DNA of 34,287 nt from Gammaproteobacteria bacterium (GTDB taxonomy: Bacteria; Pseudomonadota; Gammaproteobacteria; Eutrophobiales; Eutrophobiaceae). The stretch covers positions 1 through 34,287 of the forward strand of contig WVYN01000061.1 in assembly GCA_011772965.1 (NCBI GenBank), in the 5' to 3' direction. Under the pieces are notes generated by a model. It did not search any database and was not told where the DNA came from. It was given only the letters and a program-made list of their open reading frames with translations. The position numbers were made by a program, and so were the translations under genes. This document shows, one piece after another, positions 15,990 through 25,124 of the stretch (positions are counted from its first letter, which is position 1; each line of letters opens with the position of its first letter).

Positions 15990-16006
15990 CGCACAAAAAC
16001 AGTGCG
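15990..16006 (+). promoter_or_regulatory. Possible NtrC-like dyad upstream of glnK2
   Basis: CGCACAAAAACAGTGCG is a perfect inverted repeat with the same GCAC-N7-GTGC architecture as the two sites before the porin. It lies about 47 bases before the glnK2 ATG. No sigma-54 -24/-12 pair is visible between it and the gene, so the site could act differently, bind another regulator or be coincidental. Confidence 0.4.
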
Positions 16007-16034
16007 TATATAACAATCCAAAAATTAATCATAG

Positions 16035-16391
<357 letters not shown>

Positions 16392-16409
16392 AATTAGGGG
16401 ACTTGGAAA

Positions 16410-17699
16410 ATGCAATCGAAATTGGAGAAAAGCTTATTATTTTTGGGCCTTGCGCTGACATCCGTGGGGGTGTGTGCTGCGGAGGAGGCGATTAATGCTG
16501 CCAACACATCCTGGATTCTGACATCCACGGCGCTGGTTCTGTTTATGACAATCCCGGGTCTGGCCCTGTTTTATTCCGGGTTGGTCAGGCACAAGAATGT
16601 GCTGTCGGTATTAATGCAATGTTTTACCATCACCTGCTTGGTGTCGATCCTGTGGATGGTTTTTGCTTACGGTCTGGCCTTCGGCGATGGCGGCAGCATG
16701 AACAGCGTGGTCGGGAGTGGCAAGCTGTTCATGGACGGGATCGAACTGTACAGCGCCAGTGGCGACATACCCGAAACGGTCTTTTTCATGTTCCAGATGA
16801 CCTTTGCGATCATCACAACGGCCCTGATTGTGGGTGGGTTTGCCGAGCGCATGAAATTCTCTGCGGTCCTCTGGTTCTCCGCTTTATGGCTGGCCCTGGT
16901 CTATGCGCCGATCTGTCACTGGGTCTGGGGCGGTGGCTGGCTGGCTGACCTCGGTTTCATGGACTTTGCCGGTGGTTCCGTGGTGCATATTAATGCTGGT
17001 GTCGCTGCCGTGGTTGCTGCGGTTTATATTGGCCGACGTCGGGGTTTTCCGGAAACTGCTATGCCACCACATAATATGACGTTGACCGTGGCCGGGGCCT
17101 CCTTTCTCTGGGTCGGCTGGTTCGGTTTTAATGCCGGCAGTGCGCTTGCCGCTGGAACCAGTGCCGGGATGGCCATGGTGGTTACACACATTGCAGCAGC
17201 CGCGGCTTCAATGGCCTGGATGGCCTGTGAATGGATTCGTTACGGTAAACCCAGTGTCCTGGGAATCGTAACCGGCATGGTTGCCGGACTGGGCACTATT
17301 ACTCCGGCGTCCGGTTATGTTGGTCCAGTAGGTGGTCTGATCATCGGGATATCAGCCGGTGTAATCTGCTACTTCGCTACCCAGTTTATGAAGCGGGCAC
17401 TGAAGATCGACGATTCACTTGATGTCTTCCCGGTCCATGGTGTGGGCGGGGCGCTAGGTACGTTACTCACGGCTGTATTTGCTGCGGAATCACTGGGTGG
17501 ACTGGGTCTGGAAACCAGCATCTCCGCGCAACTGGCTACCCAGTTCACTGGTGTTATTGCCACCGTGGTCTGGTGCGGGGCTATCACTCTGTTGATACTG
17601 TTCCTTATCGACAAGGTGCTTGGTGTCCGTGTCACCCCGGATCAGGAGACTGAAGGCCTGGATGTCACCGAGCACAATCAACGGGGCTATATTCTTTAA
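16410..17699 (+). CDS. amtB: Ammonium transporter AmtB, copy 2
   Basis: A 429-residue ammonia channel of the classical AmtB type. It starts with a cleavable leader (residues 1-23, ending GVCAAEE), then TSWILTSTALVLFMTIPGLALFYSGLVR, followed by eleven helices. Pore residues are recognisable: Asp in MDFAGG, the twin histidines in SVVHINAG and FPVHGVGGALG. The C-terminal tail VTPDQETEGLDVTEHNQRGY is the region that docks GlnK. It is co-transcribed with glnK2 and closed by the terminator at 17723. Confidence 0.96.
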   Translation: MQSKLEKSLLFLGLALTSVGVCAAEEAINAANTSWILTSTALVLFMTIPGLALFYSGLVRHKNVLSVLMQCFTITCLVSILWMVFAYGLAFGDGGSMNSVVGSGKLFMDGIELYSASGDIPETVFFMFQMTFAIITTALIVGGFAERMKFSAVLWFSALWLALVYAPICHWVWGGGWLADLGFMDFAGGSVVHINAGVAAVVAAVYIGRRRGFPETAMPPHNMTLTVAGASFLWVGWFGFNAGSALAAGTSAGMAMVVTHIAAAAASMAWMACEWIRYGKPSVLGIVTGMVAGLGTITPASGYVGPVGGLIIGISAGVICYFATQFMKRALKIDDSLDVFPVHGVGGALGTLLTAVFAAESLGGLGLETSISAQLATQFTGVIATVVWCGAITLLILFLIDKVLGVRVTPDQETEGLDVTEHNQRGYIL

Positions 17700-17722
17700 A
17701 TAGTCTCATTACGCTAGTATAA

Positions 17723-17749
17723 ACGGGCACTTCGGTGCCCGTTTTTTTT
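17723..17749 (+). terminator. Rho-independent terminator after amtB2
   Basis: ACGGGCAC (17723-17730), loop TTCG, GTGCCCGT (17735-17742), then a run of eight Ts in all. Stem, tetraloop and T-run are all ideal. Confidence 0.92.
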
Positions 17750-17911
17750 GATGGGTTTGCAAGCATGCAAAGTTGCCCCGGTCCAGTGGAACACGACTAT
17801 TCAGTGATTTCCCGGAGTGCTGTATCATTTGTTACTGCTTGTGTTACTGCTTGAATCGTCAGGCAGTGTCCCTCGTGGATCAATTTAAATGAATGACTGA
17901 ATAATAATTTC

Positions 17912-18961
17912 ATGGCAGAACTCGTTGAAAAGTCCATTCTAAAACAGCTGATCCCGGTCAATTCGTTGCAAGGCGAAAATTTTCAGGAATTGGCCAGCAA
18001 AGCCAGGGTAGAGACTGTACCAGCAGGCCGGGTACTGTTTAAGGAAGGGCAATTGGACAAAAACAAAGTGTATCTTATTGATGGCCAGGTTGAATTAATG
18101 ACCGCGTCTGGCGACTCCACCATTATCGATGCCGGGACCAAGACAGCCAGAAATCCGCTGGATAACCACATTCCCAAGCGGCATACTGCAAAAACAAAAG
18201 TTGCTTCCAAGATCACCCGTATAGATGCCGATCTGCTTGACGTATTACTGACCTGGGACCAGTTGGCCGGTATTGAAGTTGATGAAATCCAGTCAGAGAA
18301 GCAGAGTAAACGTGAAGAGGGTTCCGACTGGATGACCCGAATCCTGCAGTCCAAGGCCTTCCTCCAGGTTCCTCCCGCCAATATCCAGGCCATGTTCATG
18401 CGCATCAAGGAGATACCGGTTGCTGCTGGACAAACTATCGTCAGGCAGGGAGACGATGGGGAATACTATTACATTATCCAGCGCGGCGAATGCAAGGTTA
18501 CCCGAAGTTCCAAGGCAAAAACCGAATTAACACTGGCCACACTGAAAGAAGGAGATGCCTTCGGTGAAGAGGCTCTCCTGTCAGATGCCAAGCGCAATGC
18601 CAGTGTTACCATGAACACAGATGGCGTGCTCATGCGACTGTCCAAGGATGATTTCAATGAATTACTGAAGGAGCCAATGTTGAGCTGGGTTGATTTCCCG
18701 CAGGCAGAGGAAATGGTTAAAAATGGCGCTGTCTGGCTCGATGTTCGTCTTGAGAGTGAACATAAAAATTCCGCATTACCGGGCAGTATGAACATGCCGC
18801 TATTTACCCTTCGTATCAAGGCAGACAAACTCGAGCCTGACAAAAAGTATATCCTTTACTGTGATACCGGACGGCGCAGTTCAGCAGGCGCCTTTCTTCT
18901 GAGCGAACGAGGTGTCCAGGCCTATTGCCTGCAGGGTGGTTTACAGGCCAGCGGCTCCTGA
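17912..18961 (+). CDS. Double cyclic-nucleotide-binding plus rhodanese domain protein
   Basis: A 349-residue soluble protein with three modules. Residues about 10-125 look like a degenerate cyclic-nucleotide-binding (CNB) domain (VPAGRVLFKEGQ, YLIDGQVEL) without a phosphate-binding cassette. Residues about 145-262 form a fuller CNB domain, with GQTIVRQGDDGEYYYIIQRG and the cassette FGEEALLSDAKRNASV retaining the phosphate-contacting Arg. Residues about 262-349 form a rhodanese domain with an active-site Cys in CDTGRRSS. Family function is not established; a nucleotide-gated sulfurtransferase is the obvious reading (inference). No strong ribosome-binding site precedes the ATG. aroE starts 26 bases after its stop. 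Confidence 0.85.
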   Translation: MAELVEKSILKQLIPVNSLQGENFQELASKARVETVPAGRVLFKEGQLDKNKVYLIDGQVELMTASGDSTIIDAGTKTARNPLDNHIPKRHTAKTKVASKITRIDADLLDVLLTWDQLAGIEVDEIQSEKQSKREEGSDWMTRILQSKAFLQVPPANIQAMFMRIKEIPVAAGQTIVRQGDDGEYYYIIQRGECKVTRSSKAKTELTLATLKEGDAFGEEALLSDAKRNASVTMNTDGVLMRLSKDDFNELLKEPMLSWVDFPQAEEMVKNGAVWLDVRLESEHKNSALPGSMNMPLFTLRIKADKLEPDKKYILYCDTGRRSSAGAFLLSERGVQAYCLQGGLQASGS

Positions 18962-18987
18962 ATCGCCAGATCAATTCTTAAGGATTG

Positions 18988-19839
18988 ATGACAACGTATA
19001 AACTTAATCCAGACATTGATAATTACTGTGTCATGGGGAACCCCGTTTCTCACAGTAAATCACCTTTAATCCATTCAGAATTTGCGAAACAAACCGGGCA
19101 GGAACTTTACTATCAGGCAATCAAAGTTGATACCGATGGGTTTGCCCGCGCTGTCAATGAATTTAGAACGGAGGGCGGTATGGGACTCAATGTCACCCTC
19201 CCATTCAAGGAAGAAGCCTGCCGGATTTCAGACAAACTGACTCCAAGAGCAAATCATGCCGGCGCTGTGAACACTATTTGGTTTGAACAGAATAACACCA
19301 TCTGTTTCGGCGATAATACTGATGGCATTGGTTTAATCCGGGACCTGACCATTAATAATGAGATTGTTCTGGCAGGACTGGATATTCTTGTTCTGGGAGC
19401 AGGTGGCGCAGTACGCGGCATACTTGGGCCGTTGTTGAATGAATCTCCTTCCCGGGTAGTTATAGCCAATCGCACCCTGGCGCGTGCACAAATCCTCGTT
19501 GAACTTTTCTTAACGCACGGCGATATCAGCGCAGTTGAATATTCCTCCCTGCCAGGGCAATCATTTGATCTTGTTATCAACTGCACTTCTCTGGGACTGA
19601 AAGGTGAAATACCACCATTGCCTGAGGGCCTTCTCAAAGATCAAGCCAGTTGCTATGACCTTGCCTATGCAAAAGGTGATACGGCCTTTGTCAGTTGGGC
19701 CTTGCAGCAGGGAGCAGACAAAGCAGTGGATGGCATTGGGATGCTGGTAGAGCAGGCTGCGGAGTCATTTTACATCTGGCGCGGAGTCATGCCTGAAACA
19801 GTCCCCGTGATCAGTCTGCTCAAGATGAAGATGGCCTGA
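18988..19839 (+). CDS. aroE: Shikimate dehydrogenase
   Basis: A 283-residue enzyme that reduces 3-dehydroshikimate with NADPH in aromatic amino-acid synthesis. Substrate-site motifs VMGNPVSHSKSP, NVTLPFKEEA (catalytic Lys) and FGDNTDG (Asp), the dinucleotide motif LVLGAGGAVRG and ANRTLARA are all present. The ATG at 18988 sits just behind an AAGGA; a TTG one codon earlier is less likely. It probably shares a transcript with the CNB-rhodanese gene and converges on the TRAP permease gene with 23 bases between stops. Confidence 0.95.
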   Translation: MTTYKLNPDIDNYCVMGNPVSHSKSPLIHSEFAKQTGQELYYQAIKVDTDGFARAVNEFRTEGGMGLNVTLPFKEEACRISDKLTPRANHAGAVNTIWFEQNNTICFGDNTDGIGLIRDLTINNEIVLAGLDILVLGAGGAVRGILGPLLNESPSRVVIANRTLARAQILVELFLTHGDISAVEYSSLPGQSFDLVINCTSLGLKGEIPPLPEGLLKDQASCYDLAYAKGDTAFVSWALQQGADKAVDGIGMLVEQAAESFYIWRGVMPETVPVISLLKMKMA

Positions 19840-19862
19840 ATCATTTCGCCTGTATTTTTTTG

Positions 19863-21179
19863 CTATTTCAGGCCATGCATCCTGTCCATGATGTCCGGCA
19901 ACCAGAGTACAAAATCCGGGAAAGTTATCAGTATCAGGAGCCCGATTATCTGGAGTATGACAAACGGAATGATGCCGCGGTAAATATGGTGGATATTGAC
20001 TGCGGGTGGTGCAACGGCTTTCAGGTAAAATAATGAAAACCCGAATGGCGGTGTCAGGAATGACGTTTGCAGATTGATGGCTATCAAGATTGCAAACCAC
20101 AACAGATCAACCTGCATATGCTGGGCGATTGGGGAAAGAATGGGAACGACGATAAAGCAGATTTGCAGAAAATCGAGAAAGAATCCCAACACGAACACCA
20201 GCAACATACTGAGCAGCAAGAATCCCCAGATCCCGCCGGGCAGGTTGGTCATGAGCTCCAGTACCAGGATATCACCGCCCATTCCCCTGAAGACAAGACC
20301 AAAGGCATAGGCACCGATCAAAATCAGGAACACCATGCTGGTTAGCTGCGTGGTCAGGCGCATGGAATCTTTCAGGTGCGCCATTGTAAGTTTTCTATGA
20401 CTCCCTGCCAGGCACATGGCACCGAGAGCACCTACGGCAGCAGATTCCGTTGGTGAAGCAATGCCGAAAAAGATGGAACCCAATACGGCAATGACCAGAA
20501 CCAGGGGCGGTAACAGTGAGAAGATAACCCGGGTAAAGAGGTGATTTGATTTGTCCTGTTTCAAGGCCGGCGCTGATTGGGGAAAAAACCAGGCCACTCC
20601 GCCCAGGTAGATACAAAACAAGACCACCAGTAACAGCCCGGGGATAACCGCTGCCATGAACAGACGACCGACGGGAACACCCATTACATCGCCCAGCAGG
20701 ATCAGGATGATGCTTGGCGGAATGATTTGTCCCAGTGTGCCGGATGCCGCAATGGTGCCACTGGCCAGTTGTGGTGAGTAAGCATGCTTGAGCATGGTGG
20801 GCAGGGCAATGATGCCCATGGTAACGACCGTGGCACCAACAACACCGGTAGTGGCAGCCAACAGTGCACCGACGAACACCACCGAGAGCGCGAGGCCGCC
20901 ACGCAGACGACCAAATAACAAGGCCATGGTCTCCAACAGTTCCTCGGCCAATCCGGACTTGTCGAGAATTACGCCCATAAAGATAAACAGTGGTACAGCC
21001 AACAGGCTGAAATTGGTCATAACTCCCCAGATGTTCAAAGGCAGCAGATCAAAGAATGCAAATCCCAGAAAGATGCTGCCAAACAGCAGAGCAACAGCAC
21101 CCAGGGTGAGGGCAACGGGGTAGCCCAGCAGCAAGAGGAAGATCAAGACGAGGAACATGACACCAATCCAGAGGCTCAT
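19863..21179 (-). CDS. TRAP transporter large membrane subunit (DctM-like)
   Basis: A 438-residue inner-membrane protein of about twelve helices, the transporting subunit of a sodium-driven TRAP uptake system. Recognisable parts are MSLWIGVMFLVLIFLLLLGYPVA, FAVPLFIFMG-like LLAVPLFIFMGVIL, the ASGTLGQIIPPSI motif and LTPPFGFSLFYLK. The ATG at 21179 overlaps the dctQ stop as ATGA; an upstream in-frame ATG at 21194 is possible but buried in dctQ. The substrate cannot be read from the M subunit. Confidence 0.92.
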   Translation of the reverse strand: MSLWIGVMFLVLIFLLLLGYPVALTLGAVALLFGSIFLGFAFFDLLPLNIWGVMTNFSLLAVPLFIFMGVILDKSGLAEELLETMALLFGRLRGGLALSVVFVGALLAATTGVVGATVVTMGIIALPTMLKHAYSPQLASGTIAASGTLGQIIPPSIILILLGDVMGVPVGRLFMAAVIPGLLLVVLFCIYLGGVAWFFPQSAPALKQDKSNHLFTRVIFSLLPPLVLVIAVLGSIFFGIASPTESAAVGALGAMCLAGSHRKLTMAHLKDSMRLTTQLTSMVFLILIGAYAFGLVFRGMGGDILVLELMTNLPGGIWGFLLLSMLLVFVLGFFLDFLQICFIVVPILSPIAQHMQVDLLWFAILIAINLQTSFLTPPFGFSLFYLKAVAPPAVNIHHIYRGIIPFVILQIIGLLILITFPDFVLWLPDIMDRMHGLK

Positions 21180-21694
21180 GACCGGTCCTCGCAAAACAAG
21201 ACGATATTTTTAAGCAGGTCGGCAATTCCCTGCAGCATCAGCAGGATAAAACCCAGTGGAATGGTACCCTTGAGTACCCAGCGCCAGGGCAGGCCGCCCG
21301 GGTCCGGTGATGCCTCTGCATGTATGAACGCTTGTGACACAAACGGCCAGGAGCTGATGATGATTAGCAGGCAAAACGGGATTAACAGGAACAGGTCACC
21401 AAAGATGTTTACCAGGGCCCGGCGCCGATCAGACATAAAGTGGCTTTGGTAAAAAAGATCCAGCCGTACATGGCCGTCGTGTTGGAAGGTATAGGCTGCA
21501 CCGAGTAAAAAAATAAATGAAAACAGGTGCCATTCAAGTTCCTGCAGGGCAATCGAACCACTGTTAAAGAGGTAGCGCATGGTCACGTCGTAACTGACAA
21601 GCAGGACCAGCAGTAGCACCAGCCAGGCAACAGCCCGGCCAGTGAATTCATTGAAATCGTGAAGAATCTGCGAGGTTTTTTTTATCCAGTACAA
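21176..21694 (-). CDS. TRAP transporter small membrane subunit (DctQ-like)
   Basis: A 172-residue four-helix protein, partner of the downstream DctM. Features: VTMRYLFNSGSIALQELEWHLFSFIFLLGAAYTFQHDGHVRLDLFY, the usual DctQ core, and SPDPGGLPWRWVLKGTIPLGF towards the end. Translation starts at a TTG (21694) with a CAGGT nearby, since no in-frame ATG or GTG precedes the first helix. No periplasmic binding protein (DctP/TAXI) gene is next to it. Confidence 0.9.
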   Translation of the reverse strand: MYWIKKTSQILHDFNEFTGRAVAWLVLLLVLLVSYDVTMRYLFNSGSIALQELEWHLFSFIFLLGAAYTFQHDGHVRLDLFYQSHFMSDRRRALVNIFGDLFLLIPFCLLIIISSWPFVSQAFIHAEASPDPGGLPWRWVLKGTIPLGFILLMLQGIADLLKNIVLFCEDRS

Positions 21695-22003
21695 GGGTGT
21701 ACCTGCATCTGCCGGTTAATTATTGTTATGGGCTGCTTTTACTGATAAACAAAGGTGGCAGTATAAACTAATTTTGCCGTGAGCCAGGCAGCCGCCTGGC
21801 CGCCAAGGGTTATACACAAACCGGCAAAGGGCATGATCAGTCCGAAGTTATGCGAGATAACTCCGGTAAGTAATAATTTTTATTCTATAACGGTTTGTTA
21901 ATTAAAGAGAATAAATGATGAATGGTCATTTCATCTGTTTGCACCCGGATAATGGCTGGTCACTTGCCAGAATAACTAGCCACCGAGTTATACACAGGCT
22001 GAA
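21695..22003. other. 309-bp gap between TRAP and rsmA, nothing recognised
   Basis: Contains no supported gene. A short hairpin CCAGGC/GCCTGG (21784-21799) lies in the middle and the right part is AT-rich. It must hold the promoter of the TRAP genes and the end of the lptD-rsmA transcript. Confidence 0.5.
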
Positions 22004-22792
22004 TCAGCCGTTTTGGGCTTCGAAACAGTGGTTTGAGAGTGTTATGTACTGTTCAACCGTGAGGTTCTCGGGGCGGAGATCCGGTGCTATCCCCAGTGCC
22101 TGGATCTCTTCAGCTGCAAGCTGCCTGTGTATTGCATTACGCAGCGTCTTGCGGCGCTGGTTAAATGCATCCCTGACCAGTTCACGGAACAGGATCGGAT
22201 CCCTGATACGTGATGATAACTTGCTGTCGGGGAGCAGGCGTACAACCGAGGATTCGACCCGGGGTGGTGGGGAAAAAGCGCCGGGACTGACGTCAAACAG
22301 TTTTTCGATCCGGCAAACGGACTGCATCATTACCGAGAGTCGCCCGTATTGCTTGTTACCCTCACTGGCCGCCAACCGATCCACCACCTCTTTTTGTAAC
22401 ATGAAATGCATATCGCGGATTACGTCGGCATTTTCCAGCAGGTGAAACAGCAAAGGTGTGGAAATGTTGTAAGGCAGGTTGCCGACGATCCGCAGCGCCG
22501 TGTCGCCAATGCTGGTTATGTCAAACTTGAGTGCATCGACGCAGTGAATGGTCACGTTTGTGTGCTTCAGGTTCTTCTCCAGGGCAGCCGCCAGGTCACG
22601 ATCAATTTCTACAACGTGCAAGTGTTCAACGTAATTTAATAATTCCCGGGTCAGGGCGCCATGACCCGGGCCTATTTCTACCAGTGTCTCGTCGGGCCGG
22701 GGATCGATTGCCCGAATTAAACGGTCAATGACCCCGGAGTCATGCAGGAAATGCTGACCAAACCTTTTTCGTGGACGGTGAAGCGGATTCAT
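22004..22792 (-). CDS. rsmA: 16S rRNA A1518/A1519 dimethyltransferase RsmA (KsgA)
   Basis: A 262-residue SAM-dependent enzyme that dimethylates two adenines near the 3' end of 16S rRNA. N-terminal RKRFGQHFLHD, SAM motif VEIGPGHGALT, the catalytic NLPYNIST and the C-terminal FNQRRKTLRNAI are complete. It follows pdxA with essentially no gap (stop and start adjacent), as the last gene here of the lptD-surA-pdxA-rsmA operon. In E. coli apaG would follow immediately; here a gap and the TRAP genes do. Confidence 0.97.
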   Translation of the reverse strand: MNPLHRPRKRFGQHFLHDSGVIDRLIRAIDPRPDETLVEIGPGHGALTRELLNYVEHLHVVEIDRDLAAALEKNLKHTNVTIHCVDALKFDITSIGDTALRIVGNLPYNISTPLLFHLLENADVIRDMHFMLQKEVVDRLAASEGNKQYGRLSVMMQSVCRIEKLFDVSPGAFSPPPRVESSVVRLLPDSKLSSRIRDPILFRELVRDAFNQRRKTLRNAIHRQLAAEEIQALGIAPDLRPENLTVEQYITLSNHCFEAQNG

Positions 22793-23833
22793 TTATCTGG
22801 AACTGACTGGGATACTGGATTTGTCTTCCTTGCTTCCAGTCTGCTGGTTTATCAGCAAATTCGCATGGTAAATTGCAGCCAACAGGCTCGTTGCACTTGC
22901 CTTGCCGGTGCCGGCAAGTTCCAGGGCGGTCCCGTGGTCGACGGAAGTACGGATGATCGGCAGGCCAAGGGTGATATTGACAGTTTCACCGAATCCCTGT
23001 GCCTTGAGTACCGGCAGCCCCTGATCATGGTACATGCTCACAACCACATCAGTATGTTTGAGGTTTTCCGGAGTAAAGGCCGTATCCGCGGGCAAGGGCC
23101 CGGTGAGTTTTATGCCTTCCTTTCTGCAACGTTCCAGGGCAGGGATGATGATGTCGATTTCCTCACTGCCCAGGTGACCATTTTCTCCGGCATGCGGATT
23201 CAGACCACAGACCAGGATTCGAGGATCAGCAATACCGAACCGGGATCGCAAATCGTTAAAGACTGTTCGTATCACCTTCATGACCAGTTCCCCGGTGAGG
23301 TGCTGGCTGACGCAGGAGAGTGGAATATGCGTCGTGACCAGGGCGACCCTGAGTTTATCGTTGACCAGAAGCATAACGGGGAAACCCTCGTCGCAAAGAT
23401 CAGCCAGGTATTCGGTATGTCCAGTGAAGTGGTAACCGGCATCATTGATGTTTGCTTTATGCACCGGAGCAGTGACCATCGCGTCGTATATCCCGTCAAG
23501 ACAGCCCTTACAGGCTGTCTTAAGGGTTTCCAGTACATAAGCAGCGTCCTTGAAATCCAGCTTGCCGGGGCTTGAAGCAAACTCGTGTTTTACCGGCAGG
23601 ATATTAAGCTGGCCGGCGCGCTGAGGAGACGCAGGGTTCCCGGCTGAGAATTCGGTGAGTTGCAACGACAGGCCCAGGTTCCGGGCCCGGTTTATTAGCA
23701 GGTCCGGATCGGCAACGACGACGATTTCAGCAGGCAGGTCATTTTGCAGCGCCTGGACAACAATATCAGGACCGATACCTGCTGGTTCTCCTGGGGTCAG
23801 TGCAATCCTGGGACAGTTTCGATCAGTTCTCAT
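22793..23833 (-). CDS. pdxA: 4-hydroxythreonine-4-phosphate dehydrogenase PdxA
   Basis: A protein of about 346 residues acting in pyridoxal phosphate synthesis, oxidising 4-phosphohydroxy-threonine. Family features include ALTPGEPAGIGPD near the N-terminus, VTAPVHKANIND, the metal histidines (FTGHTEYLA, CGLNPHAGENGHLG, MYHDQGLPVLK) and SVDHGTALELAG. The frame extends far upstream into surA. The ATG at 23833 (11-base overlap with surA) gives the family-like N-terminus; the ATG at 23851 has a better GAGG ribosome-binding site and would add six residues. Confidence 0.95.
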   Translation of the reverse strand: MRTDRNCPRIALTPGEPAGIGPDIVVQALQNDLPAEIVVVADPDLLINRARNLGLSLQLTEFSAGNPASPQRAGQLNILPVKHEFASSPGKLDFKDAAYVLETLKTACKGCLDGIYDAMVTAPVHKANINDAGYHFTGHTEYLADLCDEGFPVMLLVNDKLRVALVTTHIPLSCVSQHLTGELVMKVIRTVFNDLRSRFGIADPRILVCGLNPHAGENGHLGSEEIDIIIPALERCRKEGIKLTGPLPADTAFTPENLKHTDVVVSMYHDQGLPVLKAQGFGETVNITLGLPIIRTSVDHGTALELAGTGKASATSLLAAIYHANLLINQQTGSKEDKSSIPVSSR

Positions 23834-25124
23834 CCAGTCGGTATTCGACATAGGCCTCATCCCTGAGGGTACGTAACCAGTTTTGCTGGGCTTCTTCGAT
23901 CTTTCTCGCGCGGATGGCTTCCCTGGCCCGGGTGCGTTGCAAGTCTTCACTGTTGTCGTGTTGTCTGCGTTCCATGACCTGAATGATGTGCCAGCCAAAT
24001 CTGGTCCTGAACGGGTAGCTTATCTTACCATCATCCAGATTTTCCATTTCCTGTTCGAATTTCGGAACCAAATCTCCGGGGTTGGCCCAATTCAGTTCAC
24101 CGCCATCGACGGCGCTCATGGTATCTTCAGAGTGGGCGCGGGCAAGATCCCCAAAATCTTCGCCAGCCAGAATTCGCAAGCGCAACTGGTCCAGCCGTTC
24201 CCTGACATCAGCGTCCGTCATTAGCTGGTTGGGCTTGATCAGAATGTGGCGGGCCTTGGTCTGGGTGACAATATTTTCCCTCTGTTCACCACGAATGTCG
24301 GTCAGTTCAATGATGTGAAAACCACTCGGGCTTTCAATGATATTACTTACTTCGCCCTTTGCCATGGTTCTCACCAGACCCGTAAACAGGGAGGGTATCT
24401 CTTCGGCCTTACGCCAACCCAGGTCACCGCCATTAAGGGCCTGTTGACTGTTGGAAACCTCTATTGCCAGAGTTTGAAAATCAGTACCGGCTTCGAGTTC
24501 CTGTATTACCTTTTCTGCCTTTGCCCTGACCTGTTCAGTTTCCGCTACAGTGGGTGCCTCAGGTAAGGCAATCAGAATATGCGAGAGCCGGTATTCATCC
24601 TGTCCTTGCTGGCTCTCCTGATTTTCAATGTAGTTGTTGATTTCCCTCTCGGTTATAGTGATGCGGTTATCGATCTGTCGTTGTTTCAGCCGGGCAATTG
24701 TAATCTCGTTACGGATATTTTCGCGGAACATTTCATAACTGTAACCGTCACTTTCGAGGATATCTCGGAACTGAGCCAGGCTCACTCCGTTTTCAGCCGC
24801 AATATTGGCAATGGTGTTGTTTAAGGTTTCATCGTCCACCTGGATGCCGGTATTGGCCGCAAACTGAAGTTGAAGCTTGTTAATAATCAGTCTTTCCAGA
24901 ACTTGTCTCTCAAGGATATTATCTGGCGGTGCCTGGGTACGGGCTTGTGCAATCTGTGCCTTGACAGTCCGAAGCTGGTTTTCCAACTCACTTAGCATCA
25001 CCACATCATCATTTACAACTGCGACTATGCGATCGAGTGGCACGCCTGCCTGGGTGTTAGCAAATACGGCGAGACCAGTAATCAATAACAGTCTTTGAAT
25101 CAACATCTGAAATCTAGAATTCAC
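23823..25124 (-). CDS. surA: Periplasmic peptidyl-prolyl isomerase and chaperone SurA
   Basis: A 433-residue chaperone that escorts outer-membrane proteins, including LptD, across the periplasm. Residues 1-26 are the leader (LLLITGLAVFANTQAG), then VPLDRIVAVVNDDVVMLSELE, the N-terminal chaperone domain, two parvulin domains (about 178-275 and 287-385, the latter with ARHILIKPNQ and GWHIIQV), and a C-terminal helix. Start is GTG at 25124, overlapping the lptD stop by 11 bases; an ATG at 25106 is an alternative that would avoid the overlap. Both keep the signal peptide. Confidence 0.96.
   Translation of the reverse strand: MNSRFQMLIQRLLLITGLAVFANTQAGVPLDRIVAVVNDDVVMLSELENQLRTVKAQIAQARTQAPPDNILERQVLERLIINKLQLQFAANTGIQVDDETLNNTIANIAAENGVSLAQFRDILESDGYSYEMFRENIRNEITIARLKQRQIDNRITITEREINNYIENQESQQGQDEYRLSHILIALPEAPTVAETEQVRAKAEKVIQELEAGTDFQTLAIEVSNSQQALNGGDLGWRKAEEIPSLFTGLVRTMAKGEVSNIIESPSGFHIIELTDIRGEQRENIVTQTKARHILIKPNQLMTDADVRERLDQLRLRILAGEDFGDLARAHSEDTMSAVDGGELNWANPGDLVPKFEQEMENLDDGKISYPFRTRFGWHIIQVMERRQHDNSEDLQRTRAREAIRARKIEEAQQNWLRTLRDEAYVEYRLDEN

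Noticed and set aside
17756-17771. Inverted repeat TTTGC-AAGCAT-GCAAA
   Set aside because: Could be an operator, but it is about 140 bases from the next start codon, has no neighbouring promoter and no second copy.
21915-22445. A 176-codon open frame on the plus strand
   Set aside because: It lies antisense to rsmA, has no family resemblance and the rsmA motifs are unambiguous on the other strand.
22742-23575. A 277-codon open frame on the plus strand
   Set aside because: Antisense to pdxA, whose metal-binding histidine motifs are complete; the plus-strand translation shows no domain pattern.
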